A stretch of DNA of 29,397 bases from an uncultured Clostridia bacterium (GCA_937914725.1 CALDMJ010000182.1:1-29397), one strand, 5' to 3'; counted from the stretch's first letter, positions 10,101 to 17,207 are shown. The notes: generated by a model not told the origin, from the sequence alone. Numbers and translations: made by a program.

Positions 10101-13100
10101 GTCATCGATACTTTGAACACGCAAAAGTATACAGTCAGCGCAAGCACACAAGTATACGACGGGCAAACAAAGCGTTTCGACGGCTCAATCAATGCAAGCC
10201 TTGATATTAGTGGGGAACAAAAATTATTCCACGGAAATGCAACGCTTCACGGCGAAAAAGATATTGCAGTTACGCTTGACTTTGACGGCACATATATCTA
10301 TGTAAACTACAGCGGACTCAAAGTAAAAATTCACAAAACAAATATTCAAGAAATTCTGGGTATTGTCTTGGCAGTGTTCGGCTACGACATCAATAGCCTT
10401 GGAATTTTTGACAAAGTCGACCTCGGTGATTTGAACTTTGACAACTTCAAAGATGCAATGCCAACACTCGACTTTGGCGATCCATTCGCAATGCTCAAAA
10501 TTGTTGAAAGCATCAACTATTCAAACGGCGCTCTCACAATTTGCCTCGACGGCAAAAAGATTAGCGGCAACGAAAATGCGCAAACAATGACACTAAATAT
10601 CGTCACAGCAAACGGCAAACTCAGCCACTTTGACCTAAATAATATGTATACAGGTGTCACATCTAGCGAATACTTTAATCTCAACATTGACTTTGTCGAT
10701 TTTGAGGAAGTTCCTGCAATTGAGGGCAACTACTTTGACATCAGTAGCATCAGCAACTTGCTGAAAGGCGTCATCAACACCTCGGAACTCAACGACTATC
10801 ACATTACCGCATCCTTAGATGTTAAAATGGATATCGTTAATCTTCCTATAAATTGGAATATTCCACTTGAAATAAAGGTGAAAATCATAGATAAAAAGCC
10901 ATTGATTTACGCTTCTTTAGGTGAAATACCAGTTGTAGTGGCAGTAAATAATACTGACTCGGGTATAAAGATTGTAAAAAATAGAATGGCATACGTTTAC
11001 TACTATGATGAATACGTCTATGTTCAAGTCAAAGAAAAACACTATAGCAAAGATTTTGAAAAAAGAGTGAAAGTGCATTATACTACATTTATAAATGATG
11101 TAGGGTACTATTTGCAGTATATTACTGGGTTCACAGACTCAATTATGAGTGCTATTAATGAATCATTGCAAAAAGCAAAGAATAGGGAAACTCCTATAGA
11201 TATGGGAAATGTTTTGCTTGATTATAATAACAATAATGGTAGCTATAATGTAAAACTCAATTTGAAAGAAATTTCAAACGATGACAAACTTGATTCAATC
11301 GAATTTAGTATTAAACCTTCATATATTGAATCAGCACAAAAAGAATATGTAACTGACTTGACTATGAAAATGATTATGCCACTTGCAAACAGTGTTAATA
11401 TGAATCTTGAATGCAATGATATGAAACTTATTGATATCGGCAAGGTGCTTGACATAAATAACGTGCTGTCTTATGTAAACTCATATACCTATGATGAGGG
11501 GGCTGAATGGGTTTATGATGATAGTAAATGGCAGTGCAAGAAAACAGTTTCATACACAATGAGTTTTGAGCCAAACGGCGGCGCAGCGGTATCCAATATC
11601 ACAAGCGCGCCGAGTGCAAAACTCAACTTGCCAACCTATTCAAATCGTGAAGTTGTCGACGGCAACACAAAAACAACCTACCGTTTCGACGGCTGGTACA
11701 CAAGCGAAGCATTTGACGACGGCACCGAGTTTACAAGTGACAAAATGCCACGTCACGACACGAAATTGTACGCAAAATGGACGGCGGTTGACCGCGTCAA
11801 TAAGTACACGCTCACATTCGTCACAAACGGCGGCGCGGATGTTGCAAACATTAATGAATATGAAAACTATTCAATAGAACTTCCAACATATGAAGATAGA
11901 GTTGTAATCACTGACACCGAAAAAACAACTTATCACTTTGTCGGCTGGTATACAAGTGAAACATTTGACGAAAATACAAAGTTTGACGCAACTTCAATGC
12001 CTAGCCAAAACTTGACCCTATACGCTAAGTGGGAAGTTGTCAGCAACTACCAAAAGCAAACAATCAACTTTATTGACGGCGACCAAGTTGTTCGCACAAT
12101 CTCTGGCTTCTATGGCGACGAAATAGTGCTTTCGAGCCTAGAGAACAAAGAAGTTTCGACAACTACATCGTACTCACTTTATGAGTTCGACGGGTGGTTT
12201 AAGTCAACGACATACGAAATTGAAACCTTGTTTGAAAGCAATTTGATGCCTAACGAAAGTTTCGATTTGTACGCAAAATGGAATTTGATTGTTTCAAAGC
12301 AAACGTTAACATTGTTTGACGGCGAAACAAAAATTGATACAATAATGGCAACCGCAGGGGAAAGCATAGCGCTTCCAAACTACGATACGCAAGTTATTGA
12401 CGACCTAGCAAGCCACACAAGAACAACGCGCACATTTGTGGGCTGGTTCACAACTCCAAACTTTGTCGACGGCACAATATTTAGTGCTTCGCAAATGCCA
12501 GAAAATGGAACATACCTATATGCAAAATGGGATGAAAAGATTGACACAATCTATTCAATCAAAGTCATCAATGCAGGCTCTGCTATCTATGACGAAGTCG
12601 TCGTCAGCGGAACAGTGATTGATATGGCAACATTTGACGCATACAACGACTCGACATTAGTTTATACAAGTGCGAACTTCGACGAAAGCACAAAAGTTGA
12701 CAACTTTACCGTTTCAGCCGATAGCACGTGGTATTTGAGAAACAAATTCAGCGTCACAGTTTCATCGCAATACACATCTAGTTTGACGGACGCATATTCA
12801 CAAACTTATGAATTATACGAAGGTTCAAGCGTAGCACTTCCACAATACGCAATGCTTTCAAAGGACTTTGGTTCATATACAAGTGAGTACACATTTGGTG
12901 GTTATAAACTAGGCAAAACAACAATCACAACAAAGATTGCTCTAACACCAAACGGCAATTGCGAATACGTCGCAATTTGGACTGAAACACAATGGTGCAC
13001 AGTCATATTTGACAACACCGCGTGGGTACAACCAAGCAGTTGGAAGTTTGGGACGTATAATGGAGACAATTTCTCAAGCGTTTCTAATACTAATGGAACA

Positions 13101-13313
13101 AATAAAATTAGAATACTGCGAAATAGTGTATTGACATTTAGTGATTACGTTGTGACTTGTAAAGCCACATATGGAATAACATATAATTTCAAGTCAATTG
13201 GGTGGGAGAAAGACGTAAAGAATGTTAATACAAATACAATAAACAAGTATGACAATAAAAGTGTTGTAATAAGTTCAAATGTTACATTAAAGCCAGTTTG
13301 GGCGAGTGCTTAA
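4140..13313 (+). CDS. Giant exported multi-repeat protein (3057 residues) with C-terminal InlB-type repeats
   Basis: Residues 1-28 form a signal peptide or anchor (MRKFLVYFLTYIVMLMSGVG). Residues about 40-2300 consist of divergent repeats: a helix (such as DEYLDITQLFPLVEPAL), several strands, a signature strand pair (IYVDL-G-K/R pattern), then a second helix (such as DIDKVKELLNTL). The signature I/V-Y occurs near residues 115, 297, 485, 692, 875, 1085, 1258, 1468, 1651, 1828, 2053 and probably 2256. Four InlB/Listeria-Bacteroides repeats start near 2472, 2556, 2640 and 2721 (each with GWY or GWF and LYAKW), then a degenerate ~250-residue tail ending LKPVWASA. No sortase motif, catalytic motif or conserved cysteine pattern is seen. 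Helix plus curved sheet resembles LolA/LppX-like folds, known to hold lipids; a surface rod or hydrophobic conduit is speculation. It is preceded by CAGGGGA and followed by a strong terminator. Confidence 0.85.
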   Translation: MRKFLVYFLTYIVMLMSGVGGVFLFTNQTAPSRAVQPAEQSAFDKVVGNLMEAKALTAGGEFVLKENDELLANVTLNVQMDLVSGFSAFNLAGNVNIERDGGSLAINFAYVDGKIYVDLLGARYQATTDDIGGLAKVVGAALSGVLPEVDISSMLDINALMGLMQNITEEKGETEILLKMNTPVGDIVIKTDTEYNIKSVDIPKIAFGNFTVEPKVALETKDAMIGLTKPSDDSTYTEASKQFAVLTALLNTVQIPFTATVDVLGLESRLTFDKVNLQLETTIAENDFKVAYYGNTVYANVGALGIKCDGSDVAALKDFISGKFDLEQIEKQEIIGALIQKLKTIDFSKLTLKFLNQIVVDENGGLSFEYGDIKLNVQTENSKIASARVSYKGYAVECAFNYSNVIAVAEPTGKYLTLSNVIDLTNAAVATFKANDVNAVATFKVGEYSANANVNYAYNGGNIYLNLNTKVGENAFDFTFANDVAYVSYQGIKIKVSEQTLKDLMNEFDIDLKLDSINSIKDKINNINVDKINLDSIKQMFNINLTEEQKQTIYVILKTALDVISNTSVEMNNNILAVINGEFGANLELSDGKIAKLSANYKDYSIETTFEYKEFAQTTVTSDDYIDAMQLVRVAKNFANYAKDGIFATFAATYEGVSVNGQVNVIGKDIAVAAVATYGEYKVNLVFADNVVYASALGANVKFALSDIDKVKELLNTLNITMPQMPNVAVDANKILSVINKLYLAYTGDKISATYDDFEVSLDIANDNLSGAKLSKSGAELFAIDFVANKNDISVANADEYLDITQLFPLVEPALNTIKANNFSGSAVLKASVNNQEIEANIDYKISITDGNIKANIILTMYGITINVTYIDNIIYATAGELAISANINELDKVVAFIENNFGKIDAQMPNVSAENIVDILKTVASALNVSDLSFVNTIEVANNSVSIQIGKIGLTLNFAKTIMGGEIEINDLNVEKITIDSLNLELSVRTDAIVVAKPARDFVDINDILSVVDSAIATVKSNAISGQIDLQIMDGVVSIDGISPEELHFIVNYNYSYNSGNIKFDASTELLGNTLTVVLIDKVIYVSYQDINLCAAIENFGNLQMNAEVSQQQIIDYIKLAITNISLGYSNNTLTVFASNLGSIDSAVLDITTQNGMLSNVSLVCDYARVNVTFNAVENYTDVTLKENYVNAENLVELVKNIIDIVSQKQIYAEINLSVGEYSISGLVNYSELGLQAQISTQIFGKNLDVKLLENTVYATFDGLKIKFSLNDIDKVVALVNKALGDSQTSASQVNVVIDKALVEKYLKKVRLGYDGERITAKVANFDLKDFGLDFASLDLSKFGIDLNRLASGEINVVADCQNNTLNGASVSINDYANVAVKFDRTPCDIDQNTNGYFDIIAFLPFIEPFIDGYLSGMFGTMTVSAPQIEKFVGELTIDYIINSNGVQLNTTIFNQKVSAALVDNIVYLEISGLKYKFGINEISDIIDLVCREFDITIENNSQEKISLDNIHLGDISFELLNDKNLQITYKDLILQLSLENGFVASIEYDDIAVSLTQSVGNKAIVLASADEYLPLSSVIEKASSIYSIVNNGKIAFTFDLTYDAMNFAGGASVDFKTFMQTQNIADLKVSAKLVAFEKTITIDLQNGVIYASLDGMKIQVALSEIDTLIEWAEKEFGVTIDTNTNIDFDINTFIKLITQNGLNEINIDTNLVNVVLAFIDNDIQLISVVYDKISAKIEIANNFEICDITAENYSKVTDILPVCSRILQVYRTKAIALDAQVSAKLLGYDQQIDASLSIDYSDKIKVDLVAEFKGLSVTIHVRGSTIYVDFANLKVQFVEKDLLQIVDFANRNFGANLVVPMESNVEGNMVVDFINKNFNLGFELPYFGNIKTSTSDMSLDKIIDTIKKLDLSKFGTFALNENVFDMNIASGSINLDISKILDVVADFESIKANVSIIATSDAVKLAKINGQDYATVEELLNTIQCVIDTLNTQKYTVSASTQVYDGQTKRFDGSINASLDISGEQKLFHGNATLHGEKDIAVTLDFDGTYIYVNYSGLKVKIHKTNIQEILGIVLAVFGYDINSLGIFDKVDLGDLNFDNFKDAMPTLDFGDPFAMLKIVESINYSNGALTICLDGKKISGNENAQTMTLNIVTANGKLSHFDLNNMYTGVTSSEYFNLNIDFVDFEEVPAIEGNYFDISSISNLLKGVINTSELNDYHITASLDVKMDIVNLPINWNIPLEIKVKIIDKKPLIYASLGEIPVVVAVNNTDSGIKIVKNRMAYVYYYDEYVYVQVKEKHYSKDFEKRVKVHYTTFINDVGYYLQYITGFTDSIMSAINESLQKAKNRETPIDMGNVLLDYNNNNGSYNVKLNLKEISNDDKLDSIEFSIKPSYIESAQKEYVTDLTMKMIMPLANSVNMNLECNDMKLIDIGKVLDINNVLSYVNSYTYDEGAEWVYDDSKWQCKKTVSYTMSFEPNGGAAVSNITSAPSAKLNLPTYSNREVVDGNTKTTYRFDGWYTSEAFDDGTEFTSDKMPRHDTKLYAKWTAVDRVNKYTLTFVTNGGADVANINEYENYSIELPTYEDRVVITDTEKTTYHFVGWYTSETFDENTKFDATSMPSQNLTLYAKWEVVSNYQKQTINFIDGDQVVRTISGFYGDEIVLSSLENKEVSTTTSYSLYEFDGWFKSTTYEIETLFESNLMPNESFDLYAKWNLIVSKQTLTLFDGETKIDTIMATAGESIALPNYDTQVIDDLASHTRTTRTFVGWFTTPNFVDGTIFSASQMPENGTYLYAKWDEKIDTIYSIKVINAGSAIYDEVVVSGTVIDMATFDAYNDSTLVYTSANFDESTKVDNFTVSADSTWYLRNKFSVTVSSQYTSSLTDAYSQTYELYEGSSVALPQYAMLSKDFGSYTSEYTFGGYKLGKTTITTKIALTPNGNCEYVAIWTETQWCTVIFDNTAWVQPSSWKFGTYNGDNFSSVSNTNGTNKIRILRNSVLTFSDYVVTCKATYGITYNFKSIGWEKDVKNVNTNTINKYDNKSVVISSNVTLKPVWASA
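11553..12540 (+). repeat. Four tandem InlB B-type (Listeria-Bacteroides) repeats within the giant gene
   Basis: The coded units of about 80-84 residues begin near bases 11553, 11805, 12060 and 12300. Each has an opening strand (such as YTLTFVTNGG), LPTY or similar, F-GW-Y/F, and a closing LYAKW. The first two are most alike and the later two have lost the NGG. This domain is known from internalin B and many adhesins of Gram-positive gut bacteria. Confidence 0.85.
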
Positions 13314-13360
13314 TCTTCTTTAACATAGTTAGTCGTCTTACGGACAACTACAAAATCAAC

Positions 13361-13399
13361 AAAAAATAGAAATTGCGAAAGCGGTTTCTATTTTTTTTT
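13361..13399 (+). terminator. Strong rho-independent terminator of the giant gene
   Basis: AAAAATAGAAATTGC pairs with GCGGTTTCTATTTTT through a GAAA tetraloop (two U-G wobbles), followed by T. It lies 48 bases after the stop codon. Confidence 0.9.
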
Positions 13400-13487
13400 C
13401 GTTTGCCAGTGGTTTTGCTTAAGTTTTGCACGGGTTTAGGCTAAGCGTGACAAAATTTGCGCATTGCAACAATTTTATATAAAACAA

Positions 13488-13517
13488 TTGCATTTTGTGA
13501 GAAAAATTTGGTATAAT
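13488..13517 (+). promoter_or_regulatory. Extended -10 promoter for the sufC-sufB unit
   Basis: TTGCAT (13488-13493), an 18-base spacer, and TGG-TATAAT (-10 at 13512-13517, extended TGN motif). The coding start is about 85 bases downstream. Confidence 0.65.
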
Positions 13518-13601
13518 AAAAACAAAGTGACGGCGGATAGTATGCGCGACGCCATAATTTTTTTGCGTGGCGCATTATCAAGCAGTTAAATGGAAGGAAA
13601 A

Positions 13602-14267
13602 ATGTTAAAAATTGAAAATTTATCATACAAAGTAGGAAATCAAGAAATACTGAAAGGTATTGATTTTGAGTTTGAAAAGGGAAAGTTTTACGTAGTCACA
13701 GGGCATAACGGCGCGGGAAAATCTACGCTTGCAAAGTGCCTTATGGGGCTATACAAAGCGGGCGGAAAAATTACACTAGACGGGCAGGACATAACGGGCA
13801 AATCAATTGACGAGCGCGCGCATATGGGAATGGGTTTTGCTTTCCAACAACCTGTCACATTCAAGGGGGTTCGCGTCATAGATATTCTAAAGATTTCGGG
13901 CAAAAAATTACCAGACTTTGAAAGCGTCTTGAAAAAGGTCGGGCTTGAGCCAAGCGAATACTTGTACCGCGAACTCAACACAACGCTTTCGGGTGGCGAA
14001 CTCAAGCGCGTTGAACTCGCTAGCGTCCTGCTCCGCGATATATCGGTCGGTATCTTTGACGAACCCGAAGCAGGTATTGATATTTGGAGTTTCAACAACC
14101 TCAGCAAAGTTTTCTCCGAGTTTCGCAACAGTGAAAGAACAATGATTGTCATCAGTCACCAAGAAAGAGTGATGAAACTCGCCGACGAAATTATTTTAAT
14201 GAAAGACGGTAAAATTGAAAAATTTGGCGTGCGCGACGAAATGTTAGGGACGCTAAACGCCGACTAA
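13602..14267 (+). CDS. sufC: SufC-type ABC ATPase of Fe-S cluster assembly
   Basis: A 221-residue soluble ATPase. Walker A GHNGAGKST at 34-42, Q-loop FQQP at 81-84, signature LSGGE at 129-133, Walker B and catalytic Glu IFDEPE at 151-156, switch His at 186 (SHQER). SufC drives conformational change in the SufB/D scaffold during [4Fe-4S] cluster building. It is shorter than the usual ~250 residues. The start at 13602 is preferred over the in-frame ATG at 13590 because GGAAGG lies between them, nothing ribosome-binding precedes 13590, and MLKIENLSYKV is a typical SufC start. The next gene is the SufB/D-like partner, 54 bases on. No sufS, sufU or separate sufD is in the window, as in reported two-gene minimal SUF-like (SMS) systems of anaerobes. 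Confidence 0.92.
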   Translation: MLKIENLSYKVGNQEILKGIDFEFEKGKFYVVTGHNGAGKSTLAKCLMGLYKAGGKITLDGQDITGKSIDERAHMGMGFAFQQPVTFKGVRVIDILKISGKKLPDFESVLKKVGLEPSEYLYRELNTTLSGGELKRVELASVLLRDISVGIFDEPEAGIDIWSFNNLSKVFSEFRNSERTMIVISHQERVMKLADEIILMKDGKIEKFGVRDEMLGTLNAD

Positions 14268-14281
14268 AATTTAATATAAAA

Positions 14282-14311
14282 AGCGTATATATAATAGCGT
14301 ATATATATAAT
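14282..14311 (+). repeat. Two near-identical AT repeats in the sufC-sufB spacer
   Basis: AGCGTATATATAAT at 14282-14295 is followed at once by AGCGTATATATATAAT, which ends right before the ribosome binding site AAGGA (14312-14316). Variation in the AT units would alter the spacer, not the ribosome binding site distance. Significance is unknown. Confidence 0.5.
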
Positions 14312-14321
14312 AAGGAATAAT

Positions 14322-15251
14322 ATGGTTGAAGATATTGAGAAAATAAAAACAGAAATACTGCAAAAGATTGCGGACATCAAGGAGTTCCCGCAAGGCGCAC
14401 ACAACTTGCGCCTAAACGGCAAGGGGGTCGAACGCGTCAATTCCGAAAACATAGAAATTGTGCCAAAGGAAAACGGAACAGGAATTGACATATATGTCAA
14501 GCCAAACACAAAAAATGAGTCCGCGTACATACCCGTCATTTTGACTGAGGGCGGACTCAATGACGAAGTATACAACGACTTTCACATCGGCGAAAATGCC
14601 GACGTTGTCATAGTCGCAGGGTGCGGCATCCACAACCACACGCAGCACGATTCGTCGCACAACGGCATCCACACTTTCTATCTTGAAAAGGGCGCGCGCG
14701 TCAAGTACGTCGAAAAGCACTACGGACACGGACAAAGCGTCGGGAAAAAGAACCTCAGTCCGCTCACGCAAGTGTTTTTAGAGGAGGGCGCTACAATGAT
14801 TATGGACACCTTGCAACTTGAGGGCGTCGACTACGCAATCCGCACCACAAAAGGCGAACTAAAGGATAAGGCAACATTTATCATCAATGAAAAAATTTTG
14901 ACGCAAAAAACACAGTTTGCGTCGTCCGTGTTTGATGTCAAACTTATCGGTGCAGGCGCGTCCACAAAAATCACATCACGCGCCGTCGCAAAAGACGAAT
15001 CTAATCAAGAGTTTCACTCAAACGTGACAGGCACTTGCGAATGTTTTGGGCACGTCGAATGCGACGCCATTTTGATGAACAAAGCGCAAATTATCGCAAT
15101 TCCGCAAATCTCCGCGCTCTCAAGTGACGCACGCCTCATCCACGAGGCAACAATCGGCAAAATCGCGGGCGCGCAATTAGAAAAACTGCTCACGCTCGGG
15201 CTAAACGAAAAGGAAGCGGAAGACTTTATCATAAACGGCTTTTTGAGTTAG
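14322..15251 (+). CDS. sufB: Short SufB/SufD-family Fe-S scaffold protein
   Basis: A 309-residue protein matching the SufB/SufD beta-helix core and C-terminus: VTGTCECFGHVECDAIL (Cys239, Cys241, Cys247) and HEATIGKIAGAQLEKLLTLGL with the conserved His274-Glu275, ending in a GF motif. In E. coli SufB-SufD, Cys405 of SufB and His360 of SufD at this interface are needed for cluster formation. Another cysteine-histidine cluster (AGCGIHNHTQHD, 99-110) looks metal-binding. It is much shorter than E. coli SufB (~495) or SufD (~420), lacking most of the N-terminal domain, so a homodimeric scaffold with SufC (SmsCB-like) is likely. It follows sufC in what looks like one operon. Confidence 0.88.
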   Translation: MVEDIEKIKTEILQKIADIKEFPQGAHNLRLNGKGVERVNSENIEIVPKENGTGIDIYVKPNTKNESAYIPVILTEGGLNDEVYNDFHIGENADVVIVAGCGIHNHTQHDSSHNGIHTFYLEKGARVKYVEKHYGHGQSVGKKNLSPLTQVFLEEGATMIMDTLQLEGVDYAIRTTKGELKDKATFIINEKILTQKTQFASSVFDVKLIGAGASTKITSRAVAKDESNQEFHSNVTGTCECFGHVECDAILMNKAQIIAIPQISALSSDARLIHEATIGKIAGAQLEKLLTLGLNEKEAEDFIINGFLS

Positions 15252-15285
15252 GGATAAAAAATTGTGACAAAATTGCAAATGCGTC

Positions 15286-15313
15286 TTGACAAATTCCAAA
15301 AAATTGGTATAAT
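15286..15313 (+). promoter_or_regulatory. Promoter for the 275-residue gene and the genes after it
   Basis: TTGACA (15286-15291), a 16-base spacer, and TGG-TATAAT (15308-15313). The predicted start of transcription is only about 14 bases before the ATG at 15334. Confidence 0.75.
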
Positions 15314-15333
15314 ATAGCCAAAAGAGGGTTGAA

Positions 15334-16161
15334 ATGTCATTTAATTTTACATCAGAAAGAGACCAAGTTTTAAAAGTCCTTATGACCGAAAGAGAAAAGG
15401 CTCGTATGGAAGCCGAATCAGTCAAAGATTCATTTGAAATTTTGGACGCTTTGAAGAGAATTTATAAAGTAAAAATTTCTAGTACCGTTGAAGCACTGGA
15501 GGAGTATGAAAGGCTCGGTGCACCCGAAGGAGTACTAAAACGAATTTTAAATGCTGAAGAGTACTATATTCTATTAAATCAAACATTGTTGCTTGCAACA
15601 ATCACGCACGAAGAAATGGTAAACCTAAACAAACAAATTTGTATTAGATTTAAAATGTATCTTGGGCAAACACTCACAAAAGAGGAACAAAGCGCGTACA
15701 TCCAATACAGTATGCAAGACTTAAACGAAATGTTGAGATACATATATGTTTGGGATATCGACCACGGACTTCAAGCGCGAATTAAATCTTTAACAAATGC
15801 TGCACCTTATGATAGAGTAACGCTACAGCCTGAAGCGATGCACGCTTTTGCTATCAATGGCTATTTGCCGTACTTTGAGCGCGTGCGAGATTTGTACTTT
15901 ACTGCGTCAAAAGATTTGGCTTATTTTGCACAAGTCACATTTTTCAAGCACTTTGACATCTTGAAAAAGAATATGGACAGTCTCAACGAGGTTATGCACT
16001 ACAAGCCTATTCATAGTTATGACTATGACGACGGCGCTCGCGACCCTATCGGCTATTCAGTGGATAAAGAGTATTACAACCAGTTCTATAACGAAATGGT
16101 CGCAAAATATAAACAAAATCTTGCAAAAATAAGAAGTAATGAACAAGGAAGGGAATTGTAA
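15334..16161 (+). CDS. Conserved-looking cytoplasmic protein of unknown function
   Basis: A 275-residue, mostly helical protein with no signal peptide, membrane segment or cysteine motif. I do not recognise the family. Visible features are a charged N-terminal helix rich in Glu/Lys/Arg, one cysteine (QICIRFKMYLGQ), and a Tyr/Asp-rich C-terminus (HYKPIHSYDYDDGARDPIG). AGAGGG lies upstream of the ATG. Its TAA overlaps the ATG of the DUF1858 gene by one base (TAATG), so the two are made together. A link to redox or Fe-S chemistry is suggested only by the neighbours. Confidence 0.8.
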   Translation: MSFNFTSERDQVLKVLMTEREKARMEAESVKDSFEILDALKRIYKVKISSTVEALEEYERLGAPEGVLKRILNAEEYYILLNQTLLLATITHEEMVNLNKQICIRFKMYLGQTLTKEEQSAYIQYSMQDLNEMLRYIYVWDIDHGLQARIKSLTNAAPYDRVTLQPEAMHAFAINGYLPYFERVRDLYFTASKDLAYFAQVTFFKHFDILKKNMDSLNEVMHYKPIHSYDYDDGARDPIGYSVDKEYYNQFYNEMVAKYKQNLAKIRSNEQGREL

Positions 16162-16361
16162 TGGAAGTAAACAAAGATATGCGCATCGCAGATGTTTTGG
16201 AAATTTCGCCAGAAACTGCTGAAATTTTTATGGGCTTTGGAATGCATTGTTTTGCTTGCCCAATGGGTTCAATGGAAACGTTGGAAGAAGCCGCAGCAGT
16301 TCACGGAATTGACCTTAATGAATTGTTAAAGAAACTAAACGATTTCATCAACAAAAAATAG
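16161..16361 (+). CDS. DUF1858 mini-protein (prismane-associated CxxC redox domain)
   Basis: A 66-residue protein that is a single DUF1858 domain: IADVLEISPETAEIFMGFGM, then HCFACPMG with Cys30 and Cys33, then SMETLEEAAAVHGID. The family is often found near hybrid-cluster proteins and in anaerobes, with the CxxC pair proposed to act in redox or metal handling; the reaction is unknown. AGGAAGGG lies upstream. Its ATG overlaps the TAA of the previous gene. A GGAGG for the following gene begins at its stop codon. Confidence 0.9.
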   Translation: MEVNKDMRIADVLEISPETAEIFMGFGMHCFACPMGSMETLEEAAAVHGIDLNELLKKLNDFINKK

Positions 16362-16373
16362 GAGGATAAAAAA

Positions 16374-17066
16374 ATGGCAAAAGTAGAAGAAAAGGAAAAG
16401 AAACCTGTAGACCTAGGGGAAGAAAGAACAATGACTCCGCCCGAATCACAAAAGCCAGTAACGCCACCAGCACCACCAGCGGACGACAAAAAGAACGTTG
16501 AAAAGCCTGAAAGTACTGAAAAATCGGAAGAAAAGAAAGACGAAAAAAGTACCGACAAAAAAGAAGACAAAAAAGCGGATAAGAAAGAAGAAAAGAAAGA
16601 CGAAGCCGCAAAGAAGGCTGACGACTCTAAAAAGGCTGCAAATAAGACTGAGTCAAGTGCGGATGCGAAAGATGAGCAATCTATTGCGCCATATGCTCAG
16701 CCATCTATGGAATATCCACGCCCTGAGTCATTGAAGCCGATGTCTGCATATGATAATTTTGATAAAGACAACAAATTGAATTTGAACACGCATAAAAGAA
16801 ACAAAAAGTCAAAAACTCCAATTAGAGATTTCATTGCCGAAGCGTGCGATATGAAAGGCTATAAAAAGAGCGATAAAGATAAAGCCACAATGTCGAAAAA
16901 ACTTGCGCTCGCAAATGTGCTTTGGATGGGTGCAAAACTAACAGTCGCCTGCACAGTATTTGGACCAATCGTAGGCAGTTGGCTTGTCGCACAATATACA
17001 AACAAGGATAAAGCAAGCGCAATAGAGGGCAAAATGCAAAACACAGTTAAGTTCTTTACACTTTAA
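16374..17066 (+). CDS. Low-complexity Lys/Glu-rich protein with one or two hydrophobic segments near the C-terminus
   Basis: A 230-residue protein. Residues 1-100 are a disordered stretch of Lys, Glu, Asp, Ala and Pro (such as KKEDKKADKKEEKKD). Residues about 110-165 are polar with a basic cluster (HKRNKKSK). A hydrophobic region at about 183-210 (ALANVLWMGAKLTVACTVFG PIVGSWLVAQY) may be membrane-embedded. AGGAGG lies 7-8 bases upstream of the ATG. It is probably the third gene of the unit starting at 15334, followed by structured RNA and a terminator. Function is unknown. Confidence 0.75.
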   Translation: MAKVEEKEKKPVDLGEERTMTPPESQKPVTPPAPPADDKKNVEKPESTEKSEEKKDEKSTDKKEDKKADKKEEKKDEAAKKADDSKKAANKTESSADAKDEQSIAPYAQPSMEYPRPESLKPMSAYDNFDKDNKLNLNTHKRNKKSKTPIRDFIAEACDMKGYKKSDKDKATMSKKLALANVLWMGAKLTVACTVFGPIVGSWLVAQYTNKDKASAIEGKMQNTVKFFTL

Positions 17067-17068
17067 TT

Positions 17069-17183
17069 GCGCTGTGGGCTATTAAGCCACTTTCGCGTTT
17101 TTGCCGCGAAAAACTTAGCGATAAAGTGGCATTAACCACACAAAATATAAGGCACATAGTCATTTTGACTATGCGCCTTTTTT
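17069..17183 (+). terminator. Nested stems and a terminator after the Lys/Glu-rich gene
   Basis: The hairpin AAGGCACATAGTCA/TGACTATGCGCCTT (17149-17179, one mismatch) followed by T is the terminator. Before it lie nested stems: GCCACTTT (17086-17093) with AAAGTGGC (17123-17130), enclosing TTTCGCG/CGCGAAA, with TGTGG/CCACA possible outside. The first part could be an alternative terminator, a processing site or a small structured RNA. Confidence 0.7.
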
Positions 17184-17207
17184 AGTGCAAAAACTAGAAT
17201 TAAAATA

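Noticed and set aside
13590..13601. Upstream ATG for sufC
   Set aside because: No ribosome binding site lies before it, whereas GGAAGG lies between it and the ATG at 13602, where the family normally begins.
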